From Odobenus rosmarus divergens (taxonomy: Eukaryota; Chordata; Mammalia; Carnivora; Odobenidae): a stretch of 64,000 nt of DNA. Positions 23,074 through 34,448 of this stretch are shown piece by piece. A program made the position numbers and the translations under genes. Position 1 is the first letter of the stretch. Each line of letters starts with the position of its first letter. The stretch is from contig NW_004450331.1 of NCBI RefSeq assembly GCF_000321225.1, positions 2,096,090 to 2,160,089 of the forward strand. Reading direction: 5' to 3'. The notes under the pieces were generated by a model. The model was not told the DNA's origin. It saw only the letters and a program-made list of their open reading frames with translations, and ran no database searches.

Positions 23074-23099
23074 CTGCTCGCTTCGGCAGCACATATACT
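23074..23099 (+). pseudogene. U6 snRNA 5' fragment, tailless retrocopy
   Basis: About 26 nt match the 5' end of U6 snRNA (TGCTCGCTTCGGCAGCACAT then ATACT). They are flanked by near-identical direct repeats, AAACAAACATTAATTA before (about 23058-23073) and AAACAAACATTAATTTA after (about 23100-23116). There is no poly-A tail and the rest of U6 is absent. This fits a 3'-truncated, internally primed retrocopy of the small RNA made by L1 machinery. Confidence 0.85.
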
Positions 23100-23116
23100 A
23101 AACAAACATTAATTTA

Positions 23117-23845
23117 ACATCAAGTCACGGTAAAATTCCTAGCATACAGAAAAAAAGCTGTGTCTGATGAAATACTCGTCCATGTTTAGCTAAGCAAGAA
23201 ACCAACATGATTAAGTCATGTCTTTTATGGAAAAGAAATCATGAAGATTACTTGAAATCAGAAATACTTGTTCAACTGGGCAACTTCGGGTCCTGTTCAA
23301 CAATACTGGCATACTGGAAGTGTACAGAACATGCTCAGAGTTGACGGGCATCAGATTTGCTGAGAAAGGAGAACATAGAGGTAATGATGGGTGTTAAATC
23401 AGGAGGGCTTAGCATTAATCCATCCTAATGAGGCTGGCATCTGGGGGCACAGCCTGCTCAGTAACAGCCATAAAGAGCATCACTCAGTGATGCTTCCGAG
23501 TTCTTTGTGACTCATTTCTTCAACACTAAGGTCTGGAGTTTTTCTTTAAAAGAGAAAACCCAAGTTTCCCCCCAAAACATTAAGTTAAATTTTAAGTTAA
23601 ATTCTCTTAGAAAGTTTAACCAAAAATACCTAAACTACTTAAAACAAGTAGCCAAAGCAAGATAAAATACGTGCAAGGTATCTCTCTAAAGAACAACCTG
23701 CTGAAGAGCCCAACATAGCTTGTAACAAGATTTCAATTTATTCCCACAAAATAAACACATCATTAGAGAAAAAAAAAAAAACTTCAGTGAACTGATCTGT
23801 ACGTCAATAAAACTCAATGACCTGGGACAACAAATTTACATTCTT
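23117..23845. other. Intron, nothing recognised
   Basis: No exon or repeat identified. Confidence 0.6.
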
Positions 23846-23949
23846 TTTTAAGTTTATTTAAGTAATCTCTACACCAAATGTGGGGTTTGAACTAATGAAC
23901 CCAAGATCAAGAGCCACACACTCCTCTGACTGAGCCAGCCAGGCACCCC
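23846..23949 (-). mobile_element. Short tRNA-derived SINE
   Basis: AAGTAATCTCTACACCAAATG...CAGCCAGGCACCCC is the minus form of the head-type SINE; TACATTYTTTT flanks. Confidence 0.93.
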
Positions 23950-24031
23950 TACATTTTTTTTTTTTTTTTACATCTACCTTCTCCACCCCTTCCCAAAATC
24001 CAGATTATTTTTTTTAATCTATTACAAAGTT

Positions 24032-24207
24032 GGGCACCTGGGTAGCTCAGTCGTTGGTAAGTGTCTGATTTCAGCTTGGGTTATGATCTCGGGGTCCTGG
24101 GATCGAGCCCCACGTCAGGCTTCCCCCTCTTCCTATCCCTCTGCCTCTCCTCTGCCACTTGTGCTCTCTCAAATAAATAAAATCTTAAAAAACAACAAAA
24201 AACAAAA
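24032..24207 (+). mobile_element. CAN SINE
   Basis: Target duplication CTATTACAAAGTTG / CTATTACAGAGTTG. Confidence 0.96.
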
Positions 24208-24221
24208 ACTATTACAGAGTT

Positions 24222-25559
24222 GAAAACATTTCCAACCAAGAGATGTTCAGTGTGTGGATACAACCAGCTAGTCCACACCAGGGAATGTTCTGGGTCTTTG
24301 AAAACAACTTGGTGGAGGAGGGGAGAAGAAGGGGGCACTATCTTCTACCCTCAAAGTTTAGGGTCTAATAGGGGAATAGAAACAAGTCAGAAGGCAATTA
24401 AAATATGAAACACTAAGTGGTACTATAGTGCTAAGTATGGGAGAAATACCGGAGACAGACCTAATAATTCAAGTATGACAGAAAAATATAACAAGGTTTT
24501 GTACAAGAAATGACATTTAAGCTGAGGGCTAATTAATACGAATTAAGACAGACAGAAAGCAGAGAATGGATACTTAGAGAAAACATATGTGGCAAAAGCT
24601 CTGAAACTCAGTGAGTGGTGGGGTTAAAGAAGCAAAGTACTTCACTACAGCGGAGCAGAGGATAAGAATTCCAGCCAAAGGACAAATCCCTTGAAGAAGT
24701 GTATTTGTAATAAACTATGCGGTGAGGCACTTGTGTTATTTGCTGGTTCTCACAAGGATCCTCAAAGGACCATATTACTAGTCCCCTTGTCACAGATGGG
24801 CAAGAGGCTCTGAATGGGTGTTACCTTTGCTCCAAGTCTCAGCCTGCAAGAAGTTGCCCTGAAAGTTCCCTGTCTTTCTACTCCATCATTCTGGGGCTTG
24901 ATGTTGGGCTATGGAAACCCCATCGCCTCTGCCTTATATCCTATGAAAACAGTTCCCCAGATTTATATGGAGAGTAAGCCAGACACTGGAAAGATTTAGT
25001 GAACATCAGAGCTAGGAAGAATCCATTTTTTTGTGGAGTCCAGAGAAGGTGACTTCATACAACATAAAGCTGCTCCATGCAGCATGTCCAGCTCTCAAAC
25101 ATAGCAGGGACTCAAACAGGTTCAATGAGGACTTATCAAAACAGGCAGGAGCAAAGAAGGGGAGGAGCAAGGCTCAGCATCTCTGGGAAGGGAGATCAAA
25201 ATGGCACTAAGCCCAAGAGAGCGCCGTTTTGTCAGCTGGCCAAGGCAAAACCTGAGATGAGGCACCTGCTAGCATCACCTTGAACCTCATGTTGGACTGC
25301 TGGAGTCTTTTAGGTCTCAAAAGACACCAAGTTATTAACTGGCCTTATACAAGCATGTGCCTCCTTCTTCCTTGTTATCTGAAGGGAATGCCACATCCTC
25401 TACACAAAATGACAAGCTGTGCTCTGAACAGAGATCCCTTGAGGTTTTGAAGAACTTAATCTCGATGTGTTTCCCTGTGATTAGAGTCCCCACGCTTGGG
25501 ATCACAGCCCTACCATTTACCTGACATCGGAGTGCTGACCACACGGAGGTCCTACTGTG
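24222..25559. other. Intron, unassigned
   Basis: 24440-24610 (GACATTTAAGCTGAGGGCTAA, GGCAAAAGCTCTGAAACTC) resembles an old mammalian repeat. 24780-25559 is GC-richer but unrecognised. Confidence 0.45.
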
Positions 25560-25670
25560 GCAGTCTGAATAACGGTCCCAAATGCGTATACCTCCTAATC
25601 CCTAAAACCTGTGAATGTTATCTCATACGGCAGGAGAGACTTTGCAGATGTAATTAAAAATCTTGAGATA

Positions 25671-25872
25671 GGGGGCGCCTGGGTGGCTCAGTCGTTAAGC
25701 GTCTGCCTTCGGCTTAGGTCATGATTCCAGGGTCCTGGGATCAAGTCCCACATCGGGCTCCTTGCTCAGCGGGAAGCCTGCTTCTCCCTCTCCCACTCCC
25801 CCTGCTTGTGTGTACTGTCACTATCTCTCTCTCTCTCCAGCAAATAAACAAAATCTTAAAAAAAAAAAAAAA
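25671..25872 (+). mobile_element. CAN SINE (first at re-used target)
   Basis: Full-length, bounded by AAAATCTTGAGATAGGG on both sides. Confidence 0.96.
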
Positions 25873-25888
25873 AATCTTGAGATAGGGA

Positions 25889-26083
25889 GGGCGCCTGGGT
25901 GGCTCAGTTGGTTGGGCAACTGCCTTCGGCTCAGGTCATGATCCTGGAGTCCCGGGATCAAGTCCTGCATCGGGCTCCCTGCTCGGCGGGGAGTCTGCTT
26001 CTCCCTCTGACCCTCTTCCCTCTCGTGCTTTCTATCTCTCATTCTCTCTCTGAAATAAATAAATAAAATCTTAAAAAAAAAAA
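25889..26083 (+). mobile_element. CAN SINE (second at re-used target)
   Basis: Different subtype (GGTTGGGCAACTGCC, CTCTGACCCTCTTCC), bounded by AAAATCTTGAGATAGGGAG on both sides. Confidence 0.96.
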
Positions 26084-26412
26084 AATCTTGAGATAGGGAG
26101 AATATCCAAGTGGGCCTGATGTGAACACAAGAATCATTATAAAAGGTGTGTAAGAGGAGTCAAAGTCAAAGAGAAGGCCAGGTAACAATGGATGCAGAGA
26201 CTGTAGCGATGCACTCTCAAGACAGGAAGAGGCCACAACCCAAGGAACGCAGGTGGCCTCTAGAAGCTACAAAAGGCAAGGCATTCTCCTCTAGAGTCTC
26301 TGGAAGGAATCAGCCCTGCCAACACCTTGACTTTAGCCCACTGAGGCTGATTTCATACTCCTGGCTTCTAAAACTGTAAGTGAATAAATGACTGTTGTTT
26401 AAAACACCAAGT

Positions 26413-26625
26413 CTGGGGCACCTGGGTGGCTCAGGCATTAAGCGTCTGCCTCTGGCTCAGGTCGTGATCCCAGGGTCCTGGGATCGAGCCCCGCACTGGG
26501 CTCCCTGCTCGGCGGGAAGCCTGCTTCTCCCTCTCCTACTCCCCCTGCTTGTGTTCCCTCTCTCGCTGGGTCTCTCTCTGTCAAAATAAAATAAAATAAA
26601 ATCTTTAAAAAATAAATAAATAAAT
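26413..26625 (+). mobile_element. CAN SINE
   Basis: Target duplication AAAACACCAAGT at 26401 and 26626. Confidence 0.96.
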
Positions 26626-26964
26626 AAAACACCAAGTTTTAAACACCAAGATGCCACCAAGTTTGTGGTAACTTCTTACAGTAGCAATAGGAAACTAATA
26701 CACCTATGTTTATGCATAGCATGTCAAACAAGTTTTCTGTGCCACCAGTCACCCTTGAATTGCTTTTCAATAATTCAGAAAATAACAACAAAGGTAAGGA
26801 ATATAGGTATAAACAGGAACAGAATGTTGATCATCTTTAAAGCTAGGTGCATGAAGGCTCATTATACTATTTTCTCTAGGTGTCTATGTTTGAAAACTCC
26901 CCAAATACAGAATTTCAGAAGCCATTTTTAAATTCCTAAGGAAGGTACCACATTTCTACAACTT

Positions 26965-27325
26965 CCCCAACATCTCGGGATGCTCTAATCAAGACCACAG
27001 ACTGGGTGACTTAAACAACAGAAATTTATTTTTCACAGTTCTATGGGCCGGAAGTCCAAGATTAGGGTGCCAGCATGACTGGGATCTCGGTGAGGGCCTT
27101 CTTCCTGGTTTACAGACAGTGCTCTTCTTGCTCTATCCTCACATGGCAGAGAGCAACCATCCCTGGTGTCTCTTCTCATAAGAACACTGACTAATCCCCT
27201 TCACAGGGCTCTAGTCTCAAGACCGAATCATCGCCCAAAGGCTACACCTCCAAATACCCTCACACTGGGGATTAGGGATTCAACATGAATTCTGGGGAGA
27301 CACAAACATTCAGTCCACAGCACCC
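26965..27325 (-). mobile_element. MaLR (MST/MLT1-type) LTR
   Basis: GACTGGGTGACTTAAACAAC...GTTCTATGGGCCGGAAGTCC...TCACATGGCAGAG...CACAAACATTCAGTCCACAG is the reverse complement of a MaLR LTR. No internal sequence. Confidence 0.85.
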
Positions 27326-28254
27326 ATGAAGCCCAAATGAGCCAACTGTTCCTCCAATACCGGAACAAGATGTTATTTCTGTATTTAATACACATCAGGT
27401 TACGGACTGGTGGTTAAGACACACATGATGTAAAAAGTAAAAAAAATCCCTTAAAACATGTTCTCAGTATGTATGAGGCACACAGAAGCTGAGCAACTGA
27501 AGAAACAGTCCTATTTCCCATAACCAATTTCCTTAGGATGAAGGATCATGAAATAAAATGATGTACAAGAATTCTCCATCTAAAATATTTTTTTTGATCA
27601 CGTATACATAAATCCAACTAAAATGAACACATTTCTAACAACTCAACTCTGTAAAAGTCTAAAAACAAAACAGCCTCTGCACTGTATCTGAACAGGGTTT
27701 TGGCCTCAGAACCATCACCGGCTTTGTCCTGCTCCTCCAGGGTACATATTATGGGAGCCACAGGGCTTCTTCAAAGAACACCCCCACCTCTGTCACACAG
27801 ATAGCACAACCGAAGGGAGCCATTCCAGCTGAGGCCGACCCAGCCTCGCAAAGGAAAGCAGGTACTAAAATCACATCCTTCCCCCGAATTGTGTTTGTTA
27901 TATGCACCACCTAAATGCCACAGCATTTTCATTTCACTTGAGAACAACTTCAAAAGCCACGTTGGTACCCTGTGCCCAGATCCATCGCAAAAATACTTAT
28001 ATGAACACGGCAAAGCCAACCCTATGCATCACAGAAGGACGGCATGTGAACGGAGTCAGCTGGAAGGGGGTAGGTATTCAAAATGCTAAAACAAAACTCA
28101 GATTTTTACCCAGCTTTGAAGGAATGGTCCCTATGAAAACCAGATCATTGTTCTGCTGTTCTAGAGGAACCCAAATGGTTAAGGAAACAAAGCTGGTCAC
28201 GAAGAAGACTGAGTCACTCTGGCAAAACCGGCTCACCTCCCCAGCAGTGCTCAC
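27326..28254. other. Intron, unassigned, GC-richer
   Basis: Holds overlapping open frames on both strands (27771-28363), none recognisable. Left flank of the candidate cryptic exon. Confidence 0.4.
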
Positions 28255-28430
28255 CTTCTCCCCACAAGAAGAGCGGCTGCAGGCCTCCGCTGCAGGGGGG
28301 TTCCACCATCAGTGTCACCAACATGAGCTGCTGAAGCACGTTATTATCCAGGACCCTCCCTGACTTGTCATGTGAATTATCTTCAATCACTATGACACTC
28401 ACAGTATGACCAAACAGAGCAGGAAGTCTT
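28255..28430 (-). other. Candidate cryptic exon in the IGF2BP3 intron (speculative)
   Basis: On the minus strand, the same as IGF2BP3, a pyrimidine-rich tract ending TTAATTTCAG precedes 176 nt that end GAAG|GTGAGC, a good donor. One frame is open through the segment and beyond (28214-28561, about 115 codons), but I do not recognise the peptide. Joined in phase after the exon at 50865-50913, the frame would meet a TGA after about 15 codons, so inclusion would act as a poison exon. It could equally be chance splice-like sequence or a decayed retrocopy of an mRNA I cannot name. Confidence 0.15.
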
Positions 28431-28669
28431 CTGAAATTAAGGTTAGAAAAGTCACTGCTTCCCTCTGGGTTTGCATGGAGAAAACAGACTGGATTTTCAG
28501 TATATAAAGCTAAAGTGAAATCAAAAACAGTTTGAGTTATGCCTGTTAAACTACACTGCAAATTTGTATCATAGAATTAAAAAAAAAAAAGCATCCCTGG
28601 TAGCGAAGGCAGTTAAATTCATTTCCATGATTTCACACTACAACAGTTTGGTAAAAAGTAGTATTTATG

Positions 28670-28868
28670 GGGGCGCCTAGGTGGCTCAGTCAGTTGGGTG
28701 ACCGACTCTTGTTTTGGCTCAAGTCTCGATCTCATGGGTAGTGGGATCCAGCCCTGCGTAGGTCCGGCACCATGCTCAGTGGCGAGTCAGCTTGAAGGAT
28801 TCTCTCCCTCTGCCCCTCCCCCCACACACGCACGTGTGCTCTAAAATAAATGAAAATCTTTAAAAATA
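28670..28868 (+). mobile_element. CAN SINE
   Basis: Plus copy; left flank AGTATTTATGG has its partner only at 29143, beyond the next SINE. Confidence 0.94.
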
Positions 28869-28909
28869 TAAACATTCATTTATTTCTCTCTATGAAATAA
28901 AAATCTTTT

Positions 28910-29093
28910 AAAAGATTTAATTTATTTATTTTTGAGAGTGAGAGCACGCAAGAGCCAGGGGAGGAGCAAAGGGAGAGAGAGAAGCAGACTCACGGCTGAG
29001 CAGGGAGCCCGATGCAGGATTCCATCCCAGGACCCTGAGATCATGACCTGAGCCGAAGGCAGACACTTAACCAAATGAGCCACACAGGCGCCC
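28910..29093 (-). mobile_element. CAN SINE
   Basis: Minus copy inserted into the neighbour's tail; target duplication AAATAAAAATCTTT at 28895 and 29094. Confidence 0.94.
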
Positions 29094-29469
29094 CTAAATA
29101 AAAATCTTTCTAAAAAATAAACATTCTTTTTTTTTTTTTTAAACTAGTATTTATGGACAACAAAGAAGGTGCTGGGAATAGAGCATTTGGCTAGGGAGAA
29201 TGGGACTAAAATCTTCCAAAAGGAAGAATTTTTCTGGGGAGACAGAGAGGAAAATGAAGAGACCACACAGTGACAGGTAAGTTCTGAAATGGAGATTAAG
29301 CATTTAGAAATTTTTATAGATTGCAAGACTGATATCTATTAAGAAAAATCAGGGCTTGTCTTTTTGATGGACTTTAAAATTTTGTTTCTACAGTAACTGT
29401 GATATTTTACAAAGTCAGTGATTGATTGGGGAGAAAAAAAATGGTCCTTCCACACAGCTGTGGAAGCAA

Positions 29470-29675
29470 TGATCTAGAGCAGTAATTCTCACTGGAGAAA
29501 GCTTCACTACTTAGGGAGTGGTTTTAGAAATCTGTGAGTCCACTGGGGTGGGGGAAGGGGGCTTCACGGACACTTGAATGTCAGAGACCAGAAATGTCAA
29601 ACATTCTGAAGTGGGCAGGACAGTCTCACACCATAAAGAGATACCCCATGTCCTGCTATTGAAGATCCTTGACAT
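29470..29675 (+). mobile_element. MER20-like hAT element
   Basis: CAGAGACCAGAAATGTCAAACATTC then GTGGGCAGGACAGTCTC matches the MER20 right half; the left part is weaker. Confidence 0.8.
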
Positions 29676-30117
29676 TCACATATGCAAAAAGCCTATTTAC
29701 CTGAGCCTATGACCTATTTACTGCTCAGTTTTAACATATATTCTATTTTCCAAAACTACAACTACCATGTAAATCAAGATGCACTTGTATTTTGGTCTGC
29801 TTATCACCATTATAGAAAAGGAGCAACACAACTTGGAGTCGCCCATATATCCTACCTATATGTTAGTGTCCATACTGGTTCACAGAGGTTTATTCTGTGT
29901 ATGGCACAAGCACCTGATTACTTCATCAAGCCTTAAGTTCCAGTCATGCCCAAGTATTTATGCACTGTAATATTATTCTGTATAAACTATTTCCCTTTTC
30001 TGGCATTACTACAACATGATACTCATTTTCAAATTATATATGTAAATGGGTTCTATTTTCTGTGAATTTCATTTCAGAACTGTAACTGGACCATTAGAAA
30101 ATATTTGTAAAAAGAGT

Positions 30118-30278
30118 AGGGGCACTTGGTGGTTCAGTCAGTTAAGCATCTGCCTTTGGCTCAGGTCAGGATTTCATGGGTCCTAAGATCAAGCCCCGCA
30201 TCAGGCTCCCCGCTCAGGGGGGAGGGAGTCTGCTTGAGATTCTCTCCCTCTCCCTTTGCCCCCCCTTCTAAAAAAATA
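30118..30278 (+). mobile_element. CAN SINE, tail shortened
   Basis: Ends TTCTAAAAAAATATTTATAA; flanks AAAATATTTGTAA / AAAATATTTATAA. Confidence 0.93.
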
Positions 30279-31939
30279 TTTATAAGAGAAATATGAAATA
30301 TCAATTCATCACCATCAATCCAACTAAGCTAATTAAACAATTTCACTCTTTTTTGTAGATACTTGTACATAGAGGAGTGATAAAAAAAAAAAAACATCAG
30401 ACCAAGAAAGAATCTACCAAGGTAAACACAGAGATCTCTCTTTGGCTCATGATCATGTTCCAGAAACCACCACATTCTCAGCTCAACCAGTGCTTACTAA
30501 CCACCACCTTTTGTCCACCAGACAAGAACCAATACCTGAGGAAAAAAAGTCAGTGCATTTATACTAACCATCTAGGAAAGACCACAGAAAATTACAGTCG
30601 TTCACATCCACATATGGGTAGAAATTCTGAACAGTAAGACTGTGTTTTGATTACAACGAAGTAGGCCATTTAGCCATGCTAAAACAGAAAGGGGGAAAAT
30701 ATCCTGAGTACTGAAGGAACCTTGCCTTTCTGGTTGCTGGTGCTAAAATTAGAATTAGGATTAAGAGTGCCCTGCCATTCCCAATTGGTTTACTGTTCTA
30801 AACCCCTGCCTGGGCCCCTCTCCCTCCATGTTAACCCTGAATGTTTTGTTCATTCATATCAGAGGTAGGAAGCAATAGAAAAAGAACAACAATGGGAAGT
30901 TTTTACACACTTAATTTTGAAATGATCTCTTTTAGCATTACTAGCGTATCCCTAGTGCTGAATCGCATGGACAGTTTAAATACGTTTCTTTTTTTTAAAG
31001 GATAGCCAAGGTTTTGTTCAGCTTTAATTCAATTCAACCAAGGGCTACTCTGGTCCTAAGTATATGAGTAGTTATTCCACTCTTGAGAAATAAGTGATTC
31101 AACTCACTGCTTGTGAAATTCAAAAGGAATAAAACACTATCTTCAAAGGAATGATTCAAACTTGAGTGGATCCAGAAAAAACTGAGTGGACATATTCTAC
31201 CCTGTTTCTCTCATGAAATGCAGAGAAAAAGCTAGACAGAATGTATGAAGCAACTACCTGAAGACTGAGAAGTAAATGACAGCAGATGGATAAGGCGATG
31301 TGAAGTAACACTGCACCTGAGGTGATTTATCACTCCTCCTCATTCCCCCTGGTATGCTTCAGCCTGGACTCGGGACAGTTCAAAACTTGGAAACTGTTTC
31401 TGAATGCAAAGACAGAACTCTAAGAGAAGCCCTGTAGCTCTGGCTCGAGGAGCAGGAAGGCAGTACCCAGAACTCTGGAGGAGGAGGAGATATGGTTCCA
31501 AGGAGATGGGTTGAATCCCACTGCTTTTTCCTTCTGTCTTCCTGCCATTTAGCCCCAGACATGGGTGCAGTGACAACAACTGCACGACTAAGGCCCTAGC
31601 TTTTCTGGCTGAAGAACCGAAAAGGGAAGCCCTTGGAAGTAAGAAAGTACTAATCAGATCATGGAAAGGGAGGGGCTCAGGAAAGCAACTGCATGAAGTT
31701 GTTTAGGAACTCCTGGGTTTAGTCTCAATCTATGCGTGCTTGCCTCTGAACCTGAACAGATTATGAGAGCGGAGACCCCGGGAAAGATCACGCAGGTCCC
31801 AAACGAGCCACCACTGGGTGGTGCACACATGAGACTGATCCAAAGAGGACTTCAAAGACTTCAAAAATAGAAGTGAAATTGGAGCCATAATCTACAAAAG
31901 CCTGGCTACAACTTTCAACCTGAAGCCAACTGGGTCAAC
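30279..31939. other. SINE-free intron stretch
   Basis: About 1.7 kb without clear repeats or exons. Confidence 0.55.
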
Positions 31940-32207
31940 TGCATCCTAAAATGAAATTATTAACATTCTCCACCGGATCTGAACAAGACCCAGAGTCTCA
32001 TAAATCCTATATTCAAGATGTCCAAGATATAATCCAAAACTACTCAGCATATGAAGCAGAAAAATCTCAACTCATATGGGAAAGGGCAATCAAATGTAAA
32101 TGCAAAAAATCCCACAGATGTAGAAATTATCTGACTTTAAAGAAACTATTATAAAAATGCTCCACAAAGGAACACTCTTGAAAAGGAAAGATAGAAAATG
32201 TCTAAAA

Positions 32208-32387
32208 GGGGTGCCTGGGTAGCTCAGTTAAGCATCTGCCTTCAGCTCAGATCAGGATCCCAGAATCCTGGGACTGAATCCCACATCAGGCTCCCCCCCC
32301 TGTTTCTCCCTCTCCTCTGCTGCTCCCCTGCTTCTGCTCTCGATTGCTCTGTGTCAAATAAATAAAATCTTTTTTAAAAGAAAGGGA
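32208..32387 (+). mobile_element. CAN SINE
   Basis: Target duplication AGAAAATGTCTAAAA / AGAAAATGTCCAAAA. Confidence 0.96.
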
Positions 32388-32630
32388 GAAGAAAATGTCC
32401 AAAAATTAGGAAATACAAATAAAAATTTAGAGCCTAAATACAATAACCAAAATAAACTCATTGGATGAATTCAACAGACACCTTTTAGAAACAGGAAATT
32501 GTCTCTGCTCACGAAGACAAATGAATAGAAATTAGTCAATGTGAACAAATGAGAGGATCACAAAAACAGACACAATAAGTCATCAACAAAAATGTCAGCA
32601 AACTGAATCAAGCTATATATTAAAATACCA

Positions 32631-32765
32631 GGCCACCTGGGTGGCTCAGTCGGTTAAGCATCTGCCTTCAGCTCAGGTCATTGATCCCAGGATCCTGGGA
32701 TTGAACCCCAGGGGGAGCTTGCTTCTCTCTATCTCTCTCTCTCAAATAAAATCTTTTTTTTAAAA
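32631..32765 (+). mobile_element. CAN SINE, internal deletion
   Basis: Flanks ATTAAAATACCA / ATTAGAATACCA. Confidence 0.95.
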
Positions 32766-32974
32766 AATTAAATTAGAATACCACAAACAAGTGGAGTTTA
32801 TAGTAGGAATGCAAAATGGTTCAATATTTAAAAATCAATGTAGTCCATTATAATAACAGCCTTTAAAAACTACATGATCTTACCTATTTATACAGAATAA
32901 GCATTTGACACAATCCAACATTCATTCATTAGGAAGAGACTGTCAACAAATTAGGAATAGATGAAAACATACTC

Positions 32975-33086
32975 CGGACACCTGGCTGGGTCCATCAGAA
33001 GAGCATGTGACTTGTGATCGTGGGGTTGCAAGCTCAAGCCCCATGCTGGGTGTAGAGACTACTTAAATAACTTTAAAAGAAAAAAA
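32975..33086 (+). mobile_element. Short tRNA-derived SINE
   Basis: ACACCTGGCTGGGTCCATCAG...GGTGTAGAGACTACTTAAAT inside L1 ORF2. Confidence 0.93.
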
Positions 33087-33469
33087 TAACATCCTCAACC
33101 TGACAAAGACCATCTACAAAACACCTACAGCTAACATTTAACTTAATGGTCAAAACGTGAGTATTTTCTCACAAAGACTGAGAAAAAAGCAAAAGGATGT
33201 CTACTTTCATTCAAAGTCCTAAGCAATGTAACAGGCATGAAAAGGAAATAAAAGGCATAAAATTGGAAAAGAAGTATAACTATGCATTTTGAAATGACAT
33301 GATTGGTTAAGTACTAAATCCCAAGCAATCTATTAAAAAAAAAAAAAAAACTTTTAGAACTAGTAATTTATCAGTGTTACAAAATATAAGGTCAATACCC
33401 AAAATTTAAACACATTTCTACATATTAAAAACAACTAAAGAGAAACCAAAACTTAAACAGTAAAATTTA

Positions 33470-33568
33470 GGCACACCTGGCTGGCTCAGTTGGTAGAGCG
33501 TCCAACTCTTGATCTTGGGGTTGCGAGTTCAAGCCCTACGCTGGATGTGGAGACTGCTAAATAAAATG
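33470..33568 (+). mobile_element. Short tRNA-derived SINE
   Basis: CACACCTGGCTGGCTCAGTTGG...GATGTGGAGACTGCTAAATA inside L1. Confidence 0.93.
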
Positions 33569-33938
33569 GAAATCCCAGTGAAGGAGGAACCTTTTTTTTT
33601 TTTTTTAAATAAATCAATAAATAACAAGTGTTGGCAAGGATGTGTAACACTTGAGCAATGTTGGTGGAAATGTAAAATGGTGCAGCTGCTATGGAATACA
33701 GTATGGCAGTTCCTCAAAAAATTAAAAATAGAATTGCTTTATCATCCAGCAATTCTACTTAAGGGTACACACACAATGAAAGCATGGTCTCAAAGAGATT
33801 ATTTGTACACCCATGTTCAGAGCAGCATTATTCAAAATAGCCAAAAAGTGGAAGCAACCCAAGTATCCATCAACAGATGAAGGAATAAACAAAATGTGGT
33901 ATAGACAACAGAACGTTACTTAAACTTCAAAAGGAAAT

Positions 33939-34448
33939 TTTTTTTTTCTTTCAAAATTTTATTTAAGGGGCGCCTGGGTGGCTCAGTCGGTTAAGTGTCT
34001 GCCTTCAGCTCAGGTCATGATCCCAGAGTCCTGGGGTCGAGCCCTGCATCAGTCTCCCTGCTCAGCGGAGAGTCTGCTTCTCCCTCTGGCCCTCCTCCCT
34101 GCTCATCCTCCTTCTCTGTCAAATAAATAAATAAACTTTTTAAATTTAATTTACAGTTAGTTAACATATAGTGTATTAGTTTCAGACGTAGAGTTCAGTG
34201 ATGCATTGGTTGCATATCACACCCAGTGCTCATTATATCTAGTGCCCTCCTTAATGCCCGTCACCCAGTTAACCCATCTCCCACCGCCTCCCCTCCAGCA
34301 ACCCTGTTTGTTTCCTATGATTAAGAGTCTCTTACGGTTTGCCTCCCTGTTTTTATTTTATTTTTCCTTCCTTTCCCCTATGTTCATCTGTTTTGTTTGT
34401 TAAATTCCACATATGAGTGAAATCATATGGTCTTTGTCTTTCTCTTAG
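33939..34448 (-). mobile_element. Minus-strand carnivore L1 3' end with target duplication
   Basis: Starts with a T run (the A-tail on minus), then the reverse of the L1 3' UTR (CACCCAGTGCTCATTATATC, TAAGAGTCTCTTACGG, TTCCACATATGAGTGAAATC). Exact 15-bp target duplication ACTTCAAAAGGAAAT at 33924-33938 and 34449-34463. 5'-truncated. Confidence 0.9.
33967..34136 (+). mobile_element. CAN SINE inside the minus-strand L1 end
   Basis: Full copy; flanks AAAATTTTATTTA / TAAATTTAATTTA. Confidence 0.95.

Larger units (their letters stand above)
25560..26702 (+). mobile_element. MaLR/ERVL-type solo LTR with three SINEs inside
   Basis: TGGCAGTCTGAATAACGGTCC...ACTTTGCAGATGTAATTAAA...GGCCTCTAGAAGCTACAAAA...TTCTAAAACTGTAAGTGAAT...AGCAATAGGAAACTAATA is a continuous LTR once the SINEs at 25671, 25889 and 26413 are skipped. 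No gag, pol or env sequence is present. Confidence 0.82.

Noticed and set aside
25560..26702. Endogenous retrovirus with genes
   Set aside because: Only LTR sequence is present; no gag, pol or env-like frame was found here or beside the other LTRs.
27771..28561. Overlapping open frames of 82-153 codons as a gene
   Set aside because: No recognisable domain, no polished start context, and frames on both strands. Kept only as a speculative cryptic exon for the part with splice-like edges.
29855..29890. Possible next IGF2BP3 exon (CCAGTATGGACAC on minus resembles the QYG part of RRM2)
   Set aside because: Only about 12 bases match, the rest does not encode the RRM2 sequence, and no suitable splice sites flank it.
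33509..33880. Open frame of 123 codons as a protein
   Set aside because: It spans a SINE and L1 ORF2 C-terminal sequence; it is repeat-derived.
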